Program-made: the position numbers and the translations under genes
Source of the DNA: Sedimentitalea xiamensis
GTDB lineage: Bacteria > Pseudomonadota > Alphaproteobacteria > Rhodobacterales > Rhodobacteraceae
Length of the DNA stretch: 64,000 nt
Assembly: GCF_030164465.1 (NCBI RefSeq)
Contig: NZ_JASNJE010000001.1
Span: 332,646 to 396,645, forward strand
Direction of reading: 5' to 3'
The notes under the pieces: generated by a model
Databases searched by the model: none
Seen by the model: the letters and a program-made list of their open reading frames with translations, nothing else
What the model was told of the DNA's origin: nothing
Part shown: positions 38,269-47,086 of the stretch, piece after piece
Position numbering within the stretch: position 1 is the first letter of the stretch
How the letters are laid out: the number at the start of each line of letters is the position of its first letter

Positions 38269-39432
38269 TCAGGGCAGTTCGATCCGGACCAGCTCGCAGA
38301 AGTAGCTGGCCGCAACGGGCAGGATCTCGTCGTTGAAATCGTAGCCGGGGTTGTGCGGCATCGCGCCTGGGCCGGCGCCGACCATGACGTAGTTGCCGGG
38401 AACGTCTTCGATCATGTAAGCGAAGTCCTCGCTGCCGGTGAGCGGGGCCACATCGTCATGGACCCGATCGGCACCGACGGTTTCGGCTGCGGCCGACAAG
38501 GCGACGGCTGTCGCGTCCTCGTCGTTGATCAGCGGCACGAAGATATCCTCGAACTCGATTTCCGCGGTGCCGCCATAGGTCGCCGCGACGCCCTTTGCGA
38601 CCTCTTCCAGTCTCCGCAACATCAGGGTGCCGACATCCTTGCTGAAAAAGCGCAGGCAGCCCTTCAGCGACGCCTTGTCGGGAATCACGTTGTGGCTGTT
38701 GGTCCCGGCATAGACGTCGGTGAAGGACACGATCCCGGATTCGATCGGATCCAGATTCCGCGCCACGATGCTTTGCGCTGTCACCACGATGTTCGAAGAG
38801 ATCTGCGCGGCATCGATCGTGGTCTGCGGCAGGGCTGCGTGACCGCCGCGCCCCTGGATGCGGATGGTGAAGAACGTGCTTCCTGCCATCATCCGGCCGG
38901 TTCGGGTGAAGATATGGCCTTTTTCATAGCTCGGCGCGTTGTGATAGGCATAGATCCGGTCGCAGGGGAACCGCTCCAGCAATCCGTCTTTCAGCATCGC
39001 GAGCGCGCCGCCCAGACCCTCTTCCGCGGGCTGGAAGATGAAAACGACCTTGCCGGAGAAATCGCGGCTGCGCGCGAGTTGCCAGGCCGTGGCCAGCAGG
39101 GTCGCGGTATGGCCATCGTGGCCGCAGGCGTGCATCACGCCCGGCACCTTCGAGGCATAGGGCTTGCCGGTTTCCTCCGTGATCGGCAGCGCATCCATGT
39201 CCGCGCGCAGGCCGATGGTCCGGTTCGATGGGCGGTTGCCCAGGAGCACGCCCACCACCCCGGTGCCGCCGATGCCGGTATGAACCTCGTCAAACCCGAA
39301 TTCCTTCAGCTTTCGCTCTACCAGCTCTGCGGCGAAATCCTCCTTGAATCCGATCCCCGGGTTCTCGTGCAGCGCATGGCGCCAGCCAATGAATTCGTGC
39401 TGTTGCGCCGCAATGTCCGTCAGGATGCTCAT
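38269..39432 (-). CDS. M20 family amidohydrolase (hippuricase/aminoacylase type)
   Basis: Zn-dependent peptidase-fold enzyme that removes acyl or aryl groups from N-acylated amino acids. The 387-aa product has HALHENPGIGFKE, RADMDALPI, HACGHDGHTA (metal ligands), FIFQPAEEGLGGA and the C-terminal PLTGSEDFAYM. ATG 39432 is preceded by GAGGAGGA, a strong Shine-Dalgarno, so the upstream in-frame ATG is not used. It is the first gene of the leftward operon with the two membrane genes and is divergent from the MarR regulator. Substrate unknown. Confidence 0.88.
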   Translation of the reverse strand: MSILTDIAAQQHEFIGWRHALHENPGIGFKEDFAAELVERKLKEFGFDEVHTGIGGTGVVGVLLGNRPSNRTIGLRADMDALPITEETGKPYASKVPGVMHACGHDGHTATLLATAWQLARSRDFSGKVVFIFQPAEEGLGGALAMLKDGLLERFPCDRIYAYHNAPSYEKGHIFTRTGRMMAGSTFFTIRIQGRGGHAALPQTTIDAAQISSNIVVTAQSIVARNLDPIESGIVSFTDVYAGTNSHNVIPDKASLKGCLRFFSKDVGTLMLRRLEEVAKGVAATYGGTAEIEFEDIFVPLINDEDATAVALSAAAETVGADRVHDDVAPLTGSEDFAYMIEDVPGNYVMVGAGPGAMPHNPGYDFNDEILPVAASYFCELVRIELP

Positions 39433-39469
39433 ACTGTCCTCCTCATGCATCAGTCCTGTTTCAGTTTAA

Positions 39470-39492
39470 AATAGTATCATAAAACAACTATT
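39470..39492. promoter_or_regulatory. Candidate MarR operator
   Basis: Inverted repeat AATAGT (39470-39475) / ACTATT (39487-39492) with an 11-nt AT-rich spacer in the divergent M20-marR promoter region. MarR proteins usually bind palindromes of about this span overlapping divergent promoters. Confidence 0.45.
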
Positions 39493-39576
39493 GTGCATAG
39501 AGATCATGTAGCGTTAGATGCGAAAGCAAACGCCGATCCGAAGGATGTGTCTGAAATTGCTCGGAATGACGGGAAA

Positions 39577-40077
39577 ATGATCCGAAACTGGTCCAGGGAT
39601 TTCAGCCGGGGAAACCCGGTCTATCAGTTGAACATGCTGGCCAGCGTGATGAATGATTCGGTCCAGGAACGATTCCTGGAACTCGTGGGCTTCGATATCC
39701 GGACAATCCGGGTGCTGCGCCTGATCGGAGACTCTCCCGGCATCACGTTCGCCGAGATCACCGACCGGACCGCCCTGGAGCGAAGCCTCACGTCGCGGCT
39801 GATCCAGAATCTCGTGAAAGGCGGTCTTGTCGAGCGGCGAAACTTCAAGACCGATGCCCGCCGGTTTGGCCTCTATATCACCGAGACCGGAAAAGCCGCG
39901 AGGGCACGCGCGGACCATCTGACACAGATCGGGCTGGATCTTGTTTTCCGGAAACTCGGGCCAGACGAAATCGCCGCCTTCGTCCTTACGATGGAAAAAC
40001 TGGCGGAGTGGATCGACAGCGATGAGTTCGAACGCAAGATGGAAAAGGCTTTCGACTCGGTCACCTTCGGAAATTAG
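39577..40077 (+). CDS. MarR family transcriptional regulator
   Basis: A 166-aa winged-helix regulator: helices in NPVYQLNMLASVMNDSVQERF, recognition region (ITFAEITDRTALERSLTSRL), wing (ERRNFKTDARRFGLYITETGKAARA). Start taken at ATG 39577; a GTG at 39493 would add 28 residues. It is divergent from the M20-transporter operon, which it probably controls in response to a transported or hydrolysed ligand. A palindrome lies between the two genes. Downstream is a decayed transposase. Confidence 0.85.
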   Translation: MIRNWSRDFSRGNPVYQLNMLASVMNDSVQERFLELVGFDIRTIRVLRLIGDSPGITFAEITDRTALERSLTSRLIQNLVKGGLVERRNFKTDARRFGLYITETGKAARARADHLTQIGLDLVFRKLGPDEIAAFVLTMEKLAEWIDSDEFERKMEKAFDSVTFGN

Positions 40078-40139
40078 GGTCTCGGCCGACCAGGTTGAAT
40101 CGGCGCGAATTCGTGATTCCCTTGCATTGCCGGACGGAG

Positions 40140-40739
40140 GCAGCGTCGATGTGCGGCAATCCGGTAGCGTGAGGGGCGAGTGGAAACCTTGGCGATGGGT
40201 GGCGACAGACCCTCGGATGCGCGGGAAGCGCAGTCTCGAACGATTTTGGACTGGATCGCGGGGCAACCGGATCTGTTTTGCGCGAGATCGTGGAACGCCT
40301 GGCTGACTTGAACGTCGAAATGTCCACCAGCGGCGTGGCGCGTCTGCTGGACCGGCACGGCGGGAGTCGCAAAATGACATTGCTCGCTGCGGAACAGGCG
40401 CGCGACGATGTTGCCGAAACCCGCTCCGCATGGCTGACGGATGTCACGGAGCTTGATGCGTCAAAGCTGGTATTCATCGATGAAAGCGGGTTCGACACCA
40501 GGATGAGCCGGGGCTCCGCCCGTGCGGGGCTGAAACCATCCCCCGGATGGTTTCCCTTTCGCCCCTCACCCCCATCGAAATGGTCTTCGCGAAGATCAAG
40601 CGAATCGTCCAAGCGCTGCCGCCGGATGTCTTGACACCCTGTGCAAAGCCATCGGAGCGGCGCTGGCAGCAATCAAACCGGATGAATGCGCCAAATACCT
40701 CCGTCACCCGGATAGGCTTCAACTTGATCGAGGCTGACT
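40140..40739 (+). pseudogene. Degenerate IS630-type transposase
   Basis: Fragments of an IS630/Tc1-type DDE transposase in different frames. An N-terminal part (MGGDRPSDAREAQSRTILDW) reads to about 40277. After a frameshift comes a middle part with DLNVEMSTSGVARLLDRHG and the first catalytic Asp in LVFIDESGFDTRMSRG. An internal deletion near 40530 removes the second Asp region. The C-terminal DDE part (LSPLTPIEMVFAKIKRIVQ) follows, then another frameshift to AIGAALAAIKPDECAKYL. It cannot encode a working enzyme. No intact terminal repeats were identified. Confidence 0.85.
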
Positions 40740-41369
40740 CTAGAACCCTGGCGCATCCTTCTGCCGCATCAGGGCGCGCTTGAATCCGTCCCGCGCCAGC
40801 AACCGATCCAGATAGGCGCGGGTCTGCGGGGTGTAATCCTCGGCGGCCCCGGTGAAACCGCCAAGATAAACCGCGTAACCCACCGCGATATCGGCGACGG
40901 TAAAGCGGTCCGCGACCAGCCATTCATGGCGTTCCAGATGCGCGTCCAGCCACCTGAGCCGGCCCAGGTACCAGGCGCGGTAATCTTCAACCACCCGAGG
41001 CAGCTTCTTGTCCTCGGGGGCGAACACGCCATAGCGCAACATCAGCGCCTGCGGGAAAGTAAAGGTTGCATCGCTCTGATGCAGCCAGTTGAGATAGGCG
41101 CCGTATTCGGGATGATCCTTGTCCACCCCGAATTCGGGCGCATAGCGATCGGCTAGGTACTGGCAGATCGCCGCGCTTTCCGTCATGCCCGTTTCGCCAT
41201 CGCGCAGGAAAGGCACGGTGCCGAGCGGATTGACGTCGAAATAGTCCTTGCGGAGAGCACGCGGCGGGAAAGCCAGAATTTCGAGCGCGTAGTCGAGCCC
41301 CATCTCTTCAAGTGCCCAGAGCGGTCGGAAGGATCGCGCGTCCTTGCAGTGCCAGAGTTTCAGCGTCAT
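40740..41369 (-). CDS. Glutathione S-transferase family protein
   Basis: A 209-aa two-domain GST: thioredoxin-like N-terminal part (LKLWHCKDARSFRPLWALEEMG; the NPLGTVPFLRDGETGMTESAAI segment carries the cis-Pro and the Glu-Ser that bind glutathione) and a helical C-terminal domain (LVADRFTVADIAVGYAV). Substrate unknown. It is the last gene of the leftward carboxylase operon, 10 bp after the SDR stop. Its stop abuts the IS630 relic. Confidence 0.85.
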   Translation of the reverse strand: MTLKLWHCKDARSFRPLWALEEMGLDYALEILAFPPRALRKDYFDVNPLGTVPFLRDGETGMTESAAICQYLADRYAPEFGVDKDHPEYGAYLNWLHQSDATFTFPQALMLRYGVFAPEDKKLPRVVEDYRAWYLGRLRWLDAHLERHEWLVADRFTVADIAVGYAVYLGGFTGAAEDYTPQTRAYLDRLLARDGFKRALMRQKDAPGF

Positions 41370-41379
41370 CGGAGACGTC

Positions 41380-42207
41380 CTATTCATCAACAAATAAATC
41401 GATCTGCAGTCGGTCGCAGCCGGGATCGTTCTTGTAGAGATCGAAGTTCTTCACACCCCGCGCCCGCAACAACGGCTCGTCGATGAAAGTGTTGCCGGTG
41501 ACATCGCGGGCGTTGCTGGTCAGGATCTCGTAGGCCGCATCGGCCATGATCCGAGGCGTGCGCGACGCGCGCAGCAATTCGGGGTCGATGGCGAATTCGA
41601 CGGCTGCGGTTGCAATCGTGGTCTGCGGCCAGAGCGCATTGGACGCGATGCCGTCGGCGCGCAGTTCCTCGGCCAGACCCAGGGCCAGAAGGCTCATCGA
41701 ATATTTGGTCACCGTATAGGGAATGTGCAGCCCCAACCAGTGTCTGGCCAGGTTGATCGGCGGCGACAGGGTGAGGATGTGACCATTCTCGGATGCCTTC
41801 AGATGCGGGATCGCGGCTTTCGAGCACAGAAGCGTGCCGCGCACGTTGATCGAATGGATCAGGTCATAGCGTTTCGTATCGGTCTTTTGCGCCGGTGTCA
41901 GGGCGATGGCCGAGGCGTTGTTGACCAATGCGTCGATGCCTCCAAAGGTATCGACGGCCTGGGCAAAGGCGGCCTGGATATTGGCTTCGTCCCGCACGTC
42001 GAGCTTGATGGCCAGCGCCCGCCCGCCGGACGCCTCGACCTCATCCGCGACAGAATGGATCGTTCCGGGCAGCTTTGGATGCGGGGTGTCGGATTTCGCG
42101 GCAATCACCACGTTGGCGCCATCCTTGGCGGCCCTCAGCGCGATCTCGCGGCCGATGCCGCGGCTGGCGCCGGTTATGAAGATCGTCTTGTCCTTCAGGT
42201 TTCGCAT
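41380..42207 (-). CDS. Short-chain dehydrogenase (HSDL2/AtuG-like)
   Basis: A 275-aa SDR: cofactor motif TGASRGIGREIA, the DTPHPKLPGTIHSVADEVE insert typical of the HSDL2-type SDRs, LVNNASAIAL, catalytic YTVTK and WPQTTIATAAVEF. It lies 1 bp after the biotin carboxylase gene. In Pseudomonas an SDR (AtuG) follows the geranyl-CoA carboxylase alpha gene at the same place, so a hydroxyacyl or terpenoid alcohol/aldehyde substrate is possible. Substrate is inference. Confidence 0.85.
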   Translation of the reverse strand: MRNLKDKTIFITGASRGIGREIALRAAKDGANVVIAAKSDTPHPKLPGTIHSVADEVEASGGRALAIKLDVRDEANIQAAFAQAVDTFGGIDALVNNASAIALTPAQKTDTKRYDLIHSINVRGTLLCSKAAIPHLKASENGHILTLSPPINLARHWLGLHIPYTVTKYSMSLLALGLAEELRADGIASNALWPQTTIATAAVEFAIDPELLRASRTPRIMADAAYEILTSNARDVTGNTFIDEPLLRARGVKNFDLYKNDPGCDRLQIDLFVDE

Positions 42208-42208
42208 C

Positions 42209-44209
42209 TTATCTGCCTTCCTCTGCATCATCGGGTGAAATGGTGATCAGCATCTGCCGGATCTTGACCTGCGCGCCAGCGCTGACAAAGACTTCCGTGA
42301 CAGTGCCGGCGGTGTCGGCCTGAAGCTGGTGCTCCATTTTCATCGCTTCGAGGACGGCCACGGTCTGACCCTTGGCCACCCGGTCGCCTATGGCCACGCT
42401 GACCGCCAGAATAGCCCCGTCCATCGAGGCGACAACCCGGCCGCTGCCGCCCGCGTCGGCGCCCGCGGTCGGCTGGTGGGTGAGATTGCGGAATGCGATG
42501 TTGCCGAAGGGGCCGTCGAGATAAACGGTATTTCCATCGACGGCAAAGCGAAGCCGCCGCCGCACGCCATCCGCCAGGTAAACGCAATGGGTGGCGTCGA
42601 TGCTGATCAGATCGATTATGGTCTCGTTGTCGCCGGCTTGCGCGGTGCATCGCATATGGGTCCGGTGCGGATCGACGATCAGTGACAGGTCATAGGTTTT
42701 GCCCTCGGCCTCGAGTCTGTAGTGCCATGGGGTCGAGGCGGTATTGCGCCAGCTGAGAAGCTCGGGGGCGTGGGCGCTTTGCCGGCCTGAACGCGCATGT
42801 ATCAGCGTTGCCGCCAAGGTCAGCACCCGCAGGTCGGGCGCGGCGGCGGTAACGGTCGCGTCGCCCTCGAAATGGTCGGCCAGGAAGGCGGTTGTAGCCT
42901 CGCCCCGTGCAAAGACCTCGTGTCGAAGCGTTTTCGCAAGGAACGCCTTGTTGTTGTTCACTCCCAGCAACACGGTATCCTCGACCGCGCGAACGAGCTT
43001 TCGCCGGGCTTCCTCGCGGGTGGTGCCATGGGCGATGATCTTGGACAGCATCGGGTCGTAGTTCGGGCTGACGGCGTGACCTTTGCGCAGGCCATGGTCG
43101 ATGCGGAGTCCGGGGCCTTTCGGCAGATCCCAGACAAGCACGGGACCGGTCTGCGGCATGAAGCCGTTTCGGGGGTCTTCGGCATAAAGCCGGACTTCCA
43201 TCGCCCAACCGTTCAGGCTTATGTCTTCCTGCCGGAGGGGCAGCGGTTCGCCCGCGGCCACCCGAAGCTGCCATTCCACAAGGTCCTGCCCGGTGATGAG
43301 TTCGGTGACCGGGTGTTCGACCTGAAGGCGCGTATTCATTTCGAGGAAATAGAAACTGCCATCCGCATCGGCGAGGAATTCGACCGTCCCCGCCCCGAGA
43401 TAGTTGCAGGCGCGCGCCGCGTTTACGGCCGCTTTCCCCATGGCTTCACGCATCCCGGGGGAAACGAAGGGCGAAGGCGCTTCTTCGACCACCTTTTGAT
43501 GCCGACGCTGGATGGAACAGTCGCGTTCTCCGAGATGGACGACATTCCCATGCGCATCTGCAAAGACCTGGATTTCGATATGGCGCGGGTTCAGCACTGC
43601 GCGTTCGAGGATCAGTTCACCCGAACCGAAGGCCGATTGCGCTTCGGAACGCGCGGTGCGGATGCTGTCCATCAGGTCTTCGGATTTCCGGACCAGACGC
43701 ATTCCGCGCCCGCCGCCGCCGGCGGATGCCTTGGCCATCAGAGGATAGCCGATGCGCGCCCCCTCGGCGGCCAGCCTTTCGTCCGACTGGTCGCTGTCCT
43801 GATAGCCGGGAATGCAGGGCACATCGGCCTTTATCATGGCGAGCTTGGACAGTCGTTTCGATCCCATCAGCTCAATCGCCTCGGCGGGAGGGCCGATGAA
43901 GGTGACGCCGGCATCGGCGCAGGCGCGGGCGAAATCGGCGTTCTCCGACAGGAAGCCATAACCCGGATGCACCGCATCGGCGCCTGACAGGCGGCAGGCT
44001 TCGATCAGCTTGTCGGCGGCGAGGTAGCTTTCGCCCACCGGTGCCGGTCCGATCGGCACGGCTTCGTCCGCTTCATGCACATGCAGCGCATCTGCGTCGG
44101 CCTCGGAATAGACCGCCACGGTGCGGTAGCCCATGTCGCGGGCCGTCCGGATGACCCGGACGGCAATTTCGCCGCGGTTGGCGATCAGGATCTTGCTCAT
44201 CTCCGGCAT
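42209..44209 (-). CDS. Biotin-dependent acyl-CoA carboxylase alpha subunit (biotin carboxylase + BCCP; AtuF/LiuD type)
   Basis: A 666-aa subunit that carboxylates biotin and carries it. Domains: biotin carboxylase at about 1-445 (ILIANRGEIAVRVIRTARDMG; GGGGRGMRLV ATP grasp loop; FLEMNTRLQVEHPVTE), a BT linker domain (about 500-590) and a C-terminal biotinyl domain with VLEAMKMEHQLQ (biotinylated Lys). The start may be ATG 44209 or 44200. Partner beta subunit is two genes upstream. Together they fit the 3-methylcrotonyl/geranyl-CoA carboxylase class rather than acetyl- or propionyl-CoA carboxylase. An 84-bp gap upstream holds a hydratase stub. Confidence 0.88.
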   Translation of the reverse strand: MPEMSKILIANRGEIAVRVIRTARDMGYRTVAVYSEADADALHVHEADEAVPIGPAPVGESYLAADKLIEACRLSGADAVHPGYGFLSENADFARACADAGVTFIGPPAEAIELMGSKRLSKLAMIKADVPCIPGYQDSDQSDERLAAEGARIGYPLMAKASAGGGGRGMRLVRKSEDLMDSIRTARSEAQSAFGSGELILERAVLNPRHIEIQVFADAHGNVVHLGERDCSIQRRHQKVVEEAPSPFVSPGMREAMGKAAVNAARACNYLGAGTVEFLADADGSFYFLEMNTRLQVEHPVTELITGQDLVEWQLRVAAGEPLPLRQEDISLNGWAMEVRLYAEDPRNGFMPQTGPVLVWDLPKGPGLRIDHGLRKGHAVSPNYDPMLSKIIAHGTTREEARRKLVRAVEDTVLLGVNNNKAFLAKTLRHEVFARGEATTAFLADHFEGDATVTAAAPDLRVLTLAATLIHARSGRQSAHAPELLSWRNTASTPWHYRLEAEGKTYDLSLIVDPHRTHMRCTAQAGDNETIIDLISIDATHCVYLADGVRRRLRFAVDGNTVYLDGPFGNIAFRNLTHQPTAGADAGGSGRVVASMDGAILAVSVAIGDRVAKGQTVAVLEAMKMEHQLQADTAGTVTEVFVSAGAQVKIRQMLITISPDDAEEGR

Positions 44210-44229
44210 CTTGGCTTCCAAACCCCTAT

Positions 44230-44301
44230 TTTCTGCGCCCGGTCGGCAGCGCGCTTTCGAACAAAGGCCCGCGTGCCTTCCCGGTCTTCTTGACTACGCA
44301 C
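44230..44301 (-). pseudogene. C-terminal stub of an enoyl-CoA hydratase (AtuE-like position)
   Basis: In the 84-bp gap between the acyl-CoA dehydrogenase and the carboxylase alpha gene, one minus-strand frame reads SQEDREGTRAFVRKRAAD. This matches the usual last residues of crotonase-fold hydratases (S-E-D-x-REG-x-x-AF-x-x-KR). No start codon or gene body remains. In the Pseudomonas atu cluster the hydratase atuE lies exactly here, between atuD and atuF. The stub suggests a deletion that removed most of the gene. Confidence 0.5.
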
Positions 44302-45454
44302 ATCCTCTTGCGGGCGCGATGCCCATCAGCTTGCAGATAATGCCCTGCATCACCTCGTCGGCGCCGCCCCCGATGGGAACCAGCCGCATGTCGCGGTAAA
44401 GCCGGTTGATGAGGGTCTCCTCGACAAAACCCATGCCGCCCCAGAACTGGAGACACTGATCGGGAATGGTGCGGGTCAGCCGCCCGGCCTTGAGCTTGGC
44501 CATCGAGGCCAGCAGCGTCACGTCCTCCCCCGCCACGAAGGCCGCTGTGGCCCGGTACAACAACGCGCGCAGCGCCTCGATCTCGGTTTGCATTTCGGCC
44601 AGTGCGAAATGCACGATCTGATTGTCGAGGATCGACTGACCAAAGGCCTTGCGGTCGCGGGTATAGTCAATGGTCGAACTGACGCAGAGTTCCAGTGCCT
44701 TCACCGCCATCGCAGCGCCGAACAGGCGTTCTTCCTGGAACTGCTGCATCTGATAGGTAAAACCCCGCCCCTCTTCACCGATGCGATAGGATTTCGGCAC
44801 CCGGACGTCTTCGAAGAAGACCGGGGCGGTGTCGCTGGCCCGCATGCCGATCTTTTTCAGCCGCGTCCCTGCCGACACGCCCGGCAGCTCCGACGGCACG
44901 ATGAAGAGCGACTTGTTGCCATGCCGGTCATCGCCGCCGGTATTCGCCAGCACGCAGAAGAAATCGGCCTGGGTCGCGTTGGTAATCCACATCTTTTGAC
45001 CGCTGATCACATAGTCGCCACCGTCTTCGCGCGCCGTCGTGCGGATGGCAGCCACGTCGGACCCCGCATGCGGTTCGGAAACGGCAATGGAAGCGACCTT
45101 TTCACCGGCGATCGCGGGAACCAGAAACGCCTCGCGCAGCGCGTCGCTGCCATACCGGGCCAGTGCTGGCGTCGCCATGTTCGACTGCACGCCGATTCCC
45201 AGCGGCACACCCGCGGCATGGGCAGCGCCGATTTCTTCGGCAAAGATCACTTCATAGCTGTAGTCGAGCCCCAGCCCGCCGAAGGCCACGGGCTTGGAAA
45301 TGCCCAGGAGTCCCAGACCGCCAAGCTTCTTGAACAGTTCATGCGCGGGAAAGGCGCCGGCTTCGTCCCATTGATCGGCATAGGGATTGATCTCGTTCTC
45401 CACGAAACGGCGGACGGTTTCGCGCAAATCCTTGTGTTCCGGTGTTTCCTGCAT
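44294..45454 (-). CDS. Acyl-CoA dehydrogenase (AtuD-like, citronellyl/isovaleryl type)
   Basis: FAD enzyme that makes the alpha-beta double bond of an acyl-CoA. The 386-aa product has SIAVSEPHAGSDVAAIRTTA, KMWITNATQADFF and the C-terminal FWGGMGFVEETLINRLYRDMR. The catalytic Glu is probably that in helix G (FQEERLFGAAM), because the C-terminal site that holds Glu in medium-chain enzymes reads IGGGADE. That is the isovaleryl/long-chain/citronellyl-CoA dehydrogenase arrangement. It lies 12 bp after the carboxylase beta gene. It probably supplies the enoyl-CoA that the carboxylase acts on. Confidence 0.88.
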   Translation of the reverse strand: MQETPEHKDLRETVRRFVENEINPYADQWDEAGAFPAHELFKKLGGLGLLGISKPVAFGGLGLDYSYEVIFAEEIGAAHAAGVPLGIGVQSNMATPALARYGSDALREAFLVPAIAGEKVASIAVSEPHAGSDVAAIRTTAREDGGDYVISGQKMWITNATQADFFCVLANTGGDDRHGNKSLFIVPSELPGVSAGTRLKKIGMRASDTAPVFFEDVRVPKSYRIGEEGRGFTYQMQQFQEERLFGAAMAVKALELCVSSTIDYTRDRKAFGQSILDNQIVHFALAEMQTEIEALRALLYRATAAFVAGEDVTLLASMAKLKAGRLTRTIPDQCLQFWGGMGFVEETLINRLYRDMRLVPIGGGADEVMQGIICKLMGIAPARGCA

Positions 45455-45466
45455 GGGTGATCTTCC

Positions 45467-47074
45467 TCAGAACCGGGCAATGCCGAAAGTGTTGCTGCGC
45501 AGGTCACGCCTGTCGGCCTCGCGGCAGATATCGAGCACATAAGCCAGCACCCGGCGGGTGTCGCGGGGGTCGATGAGCCCGTCATCTTCCACTCGCGCGG
45601 TCGAGGCGATCGCCGTGGTCTGGCTGTCCATCTGTTCCTGGGTCTTCCTTTCCAGCGTCGCGAGCTTGTCCTCGTCGATCGTGCCGGCCTTGGCCATCTT
45701 GGCCCCGGTGACGATCCGCAGCACCATGCCCGCCTGCGCGCCGCCCATCACCGCGGTGCGGCTCTGCGGCCAGGAGAACAGGAACCGCGGATCGAAGCCG
45801 CGGCCGCACATGGCATAGTTCCCCGCGCCATAGGAGCCGCCCACGTTGATCGAGATCTTCGGCACCTTGGCGTTCGCCACCGCCTGGATCATCTTCGATC
45901 CGTGCTTGATGATGCCGTTCTGTTCCGGATCGGTGCCGACCAGAAAGCCGGTGATGTTGTGCAGGAACAGGATCGGGATACCGGCCTGTTCGCAAAGCTG
46001 GATGAACTGCCCGCCCTTGGCGGCGCCCGCGGCGGTGATCGGGCCGTTGTTGCCGATCACGCCAACAGGGTGGCCTTCGATCTGGATATGGCCGCAAACG
46101 GTCTGGGTGTCGTATTCCGGCTTGAAGTCGAGGAACTCGGATCCGTCGGCGATGCGCGCGATGATCTCGCGACAGTCATAGGGCATCTTGGGATCGGCCG
46201 GGACGACGCCGATCAACTCCTCGGGCGAGAAAAGCGGTTCGGCAAAGTCCCGTCCTGCGGGCCGAATGTCATTCCAGGGCAGTTGCGCCATGATCTCGCG
46301 GGCAATCCGGATACCGTCGGCATCGTTCTGCGCCAGATAATCGCCCACGCCCGAAACCCGGGTGTGCATTTCGGCACCGCCAAGTTCCTCGTCGGTGGCG
46401 ATCTCGCCGGTGGCGGCCTTCAAGAGCGGCGGACCGGCAAGATAGGTCGTCGCCTGGCGTTTCACCATCACGATATAATCGGAAAGGCCGGGCTGATATG
46501 CCCCGCCCGCGGTGGCCGAGCCATGCACGACGGTGATCTGCGGAACGCCCGCCGCCGACATCCGCGCCTGATTGGCAAAGGCCCGCCCGCCGGTCACGAA
46601 CAACTCTGCCGCATAGGCGAGATTTGCCCCGCCGGATTGCGCCAGCGTCACCAAGGGCAGCTTGTTTTCCAGCGCGATGTCCTGCAGGCGCAGTTTCTTC
46701 TTCAGCCCGATGGGGGAAATCGTGCCGCCCTTGACCGCGAAATTGTCCACCACGATCAGGACGCGCACGCCCGACACGGTGCCGATACCGGCGATGCACC
46801 CGGCCCCTGCCCCGGTGCCATCCCGGTCGTCGAACATCATGTAACCCGCGAGCGAACTCAGCTCGAGAAAGGGCGATCCCTGATCCAGGAGCAGGTTCAG
46901 CCGGTCCTGCGGCATGATGTTGCCGCGTTTCTCGTATCGCGCCCGCGCGGCCTCGGCCGCCTCGATCACCTTGGTCTCGATGGCACGGAACGCGTCAATA
47001 TGCGCTTGCATGGCCTCGGCATTCGCCCCGAATTCGGGCGATCGCACGTCGATACGGCTTTCGATTGCCGGCAT
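45467..47074 (-). CDS. Acyl-CoA carboxylase beta subunit (carboxyltransferase; geranyl-CoA carboxylase-like, AtuC type)
   Basis: A 535-aa carboxyltransferase with two crotonase-like halves: SGGANLAYAAELF, NQARMSAAGVPQITVVHGS and TAGGAYQPGLSDY in the first, and NNGPITAAGAAKGGQF, ITGFLVGTDPEQNGII and GGSYGAGNYAMCGRGFDPRF in the second. At the place where methylcrotonyl-CoA carboxylase has HFGR (the Phe that limits acyl chain size) this protein has TGGR; Gly there is reported for geranyl-CoA carboxylase. A longer branched substrate is therefore likely. It sits 12 bp from both neighbours in the operon. Confidence 0.88.
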   Translation of the reverse strand: MPAIESRIDVRSPEFGANAEAMQAHIDAFRAIETKVIEAAEAARARYEKRGNIMPQDRLNLLLDQGSPFLELSSLAGYMMFDDRDGTGAGAGCIAGIGTVSGVRVLIVVDNFAVKGGTISPIGLKKKLRLQDIALENKLPLVTLAQSGGANLAYAAELFVTGGRAFANQARMSAAGVPQITVVHGSATAGGAYQPGLSDYIVMVKRQATTYLAGPPLLKAATGEIATDEELGGAEMHTRVSGVGDYLAQNDADGIRIAREIMAQLPWNDIRPAGRDFAEPLFSPEELIGVVPADPKMPYDCREIIARIADGSEFLDFKPEYDTQTVCGHIQIEGHPVGVIGNNGPITAAGAAKGGQFIQLCEQAGIPILFLHNITGFLVGTDPEQNGIIKHGSKMIQAVANAKVPKISINVGGSYGAGNYAMCGRGFDPRFLFSWPQSRTAVMGGAQAGMVLRIVTGAKMAKAGTIDEDKLATLERKTQEQMDSQTTAIASTARVEDDGLIDPRDTRRVLAYVLDICREADRRDLRSNTFGIARF

Positions 47075-47086
47075 GGTCGGCCCTCC

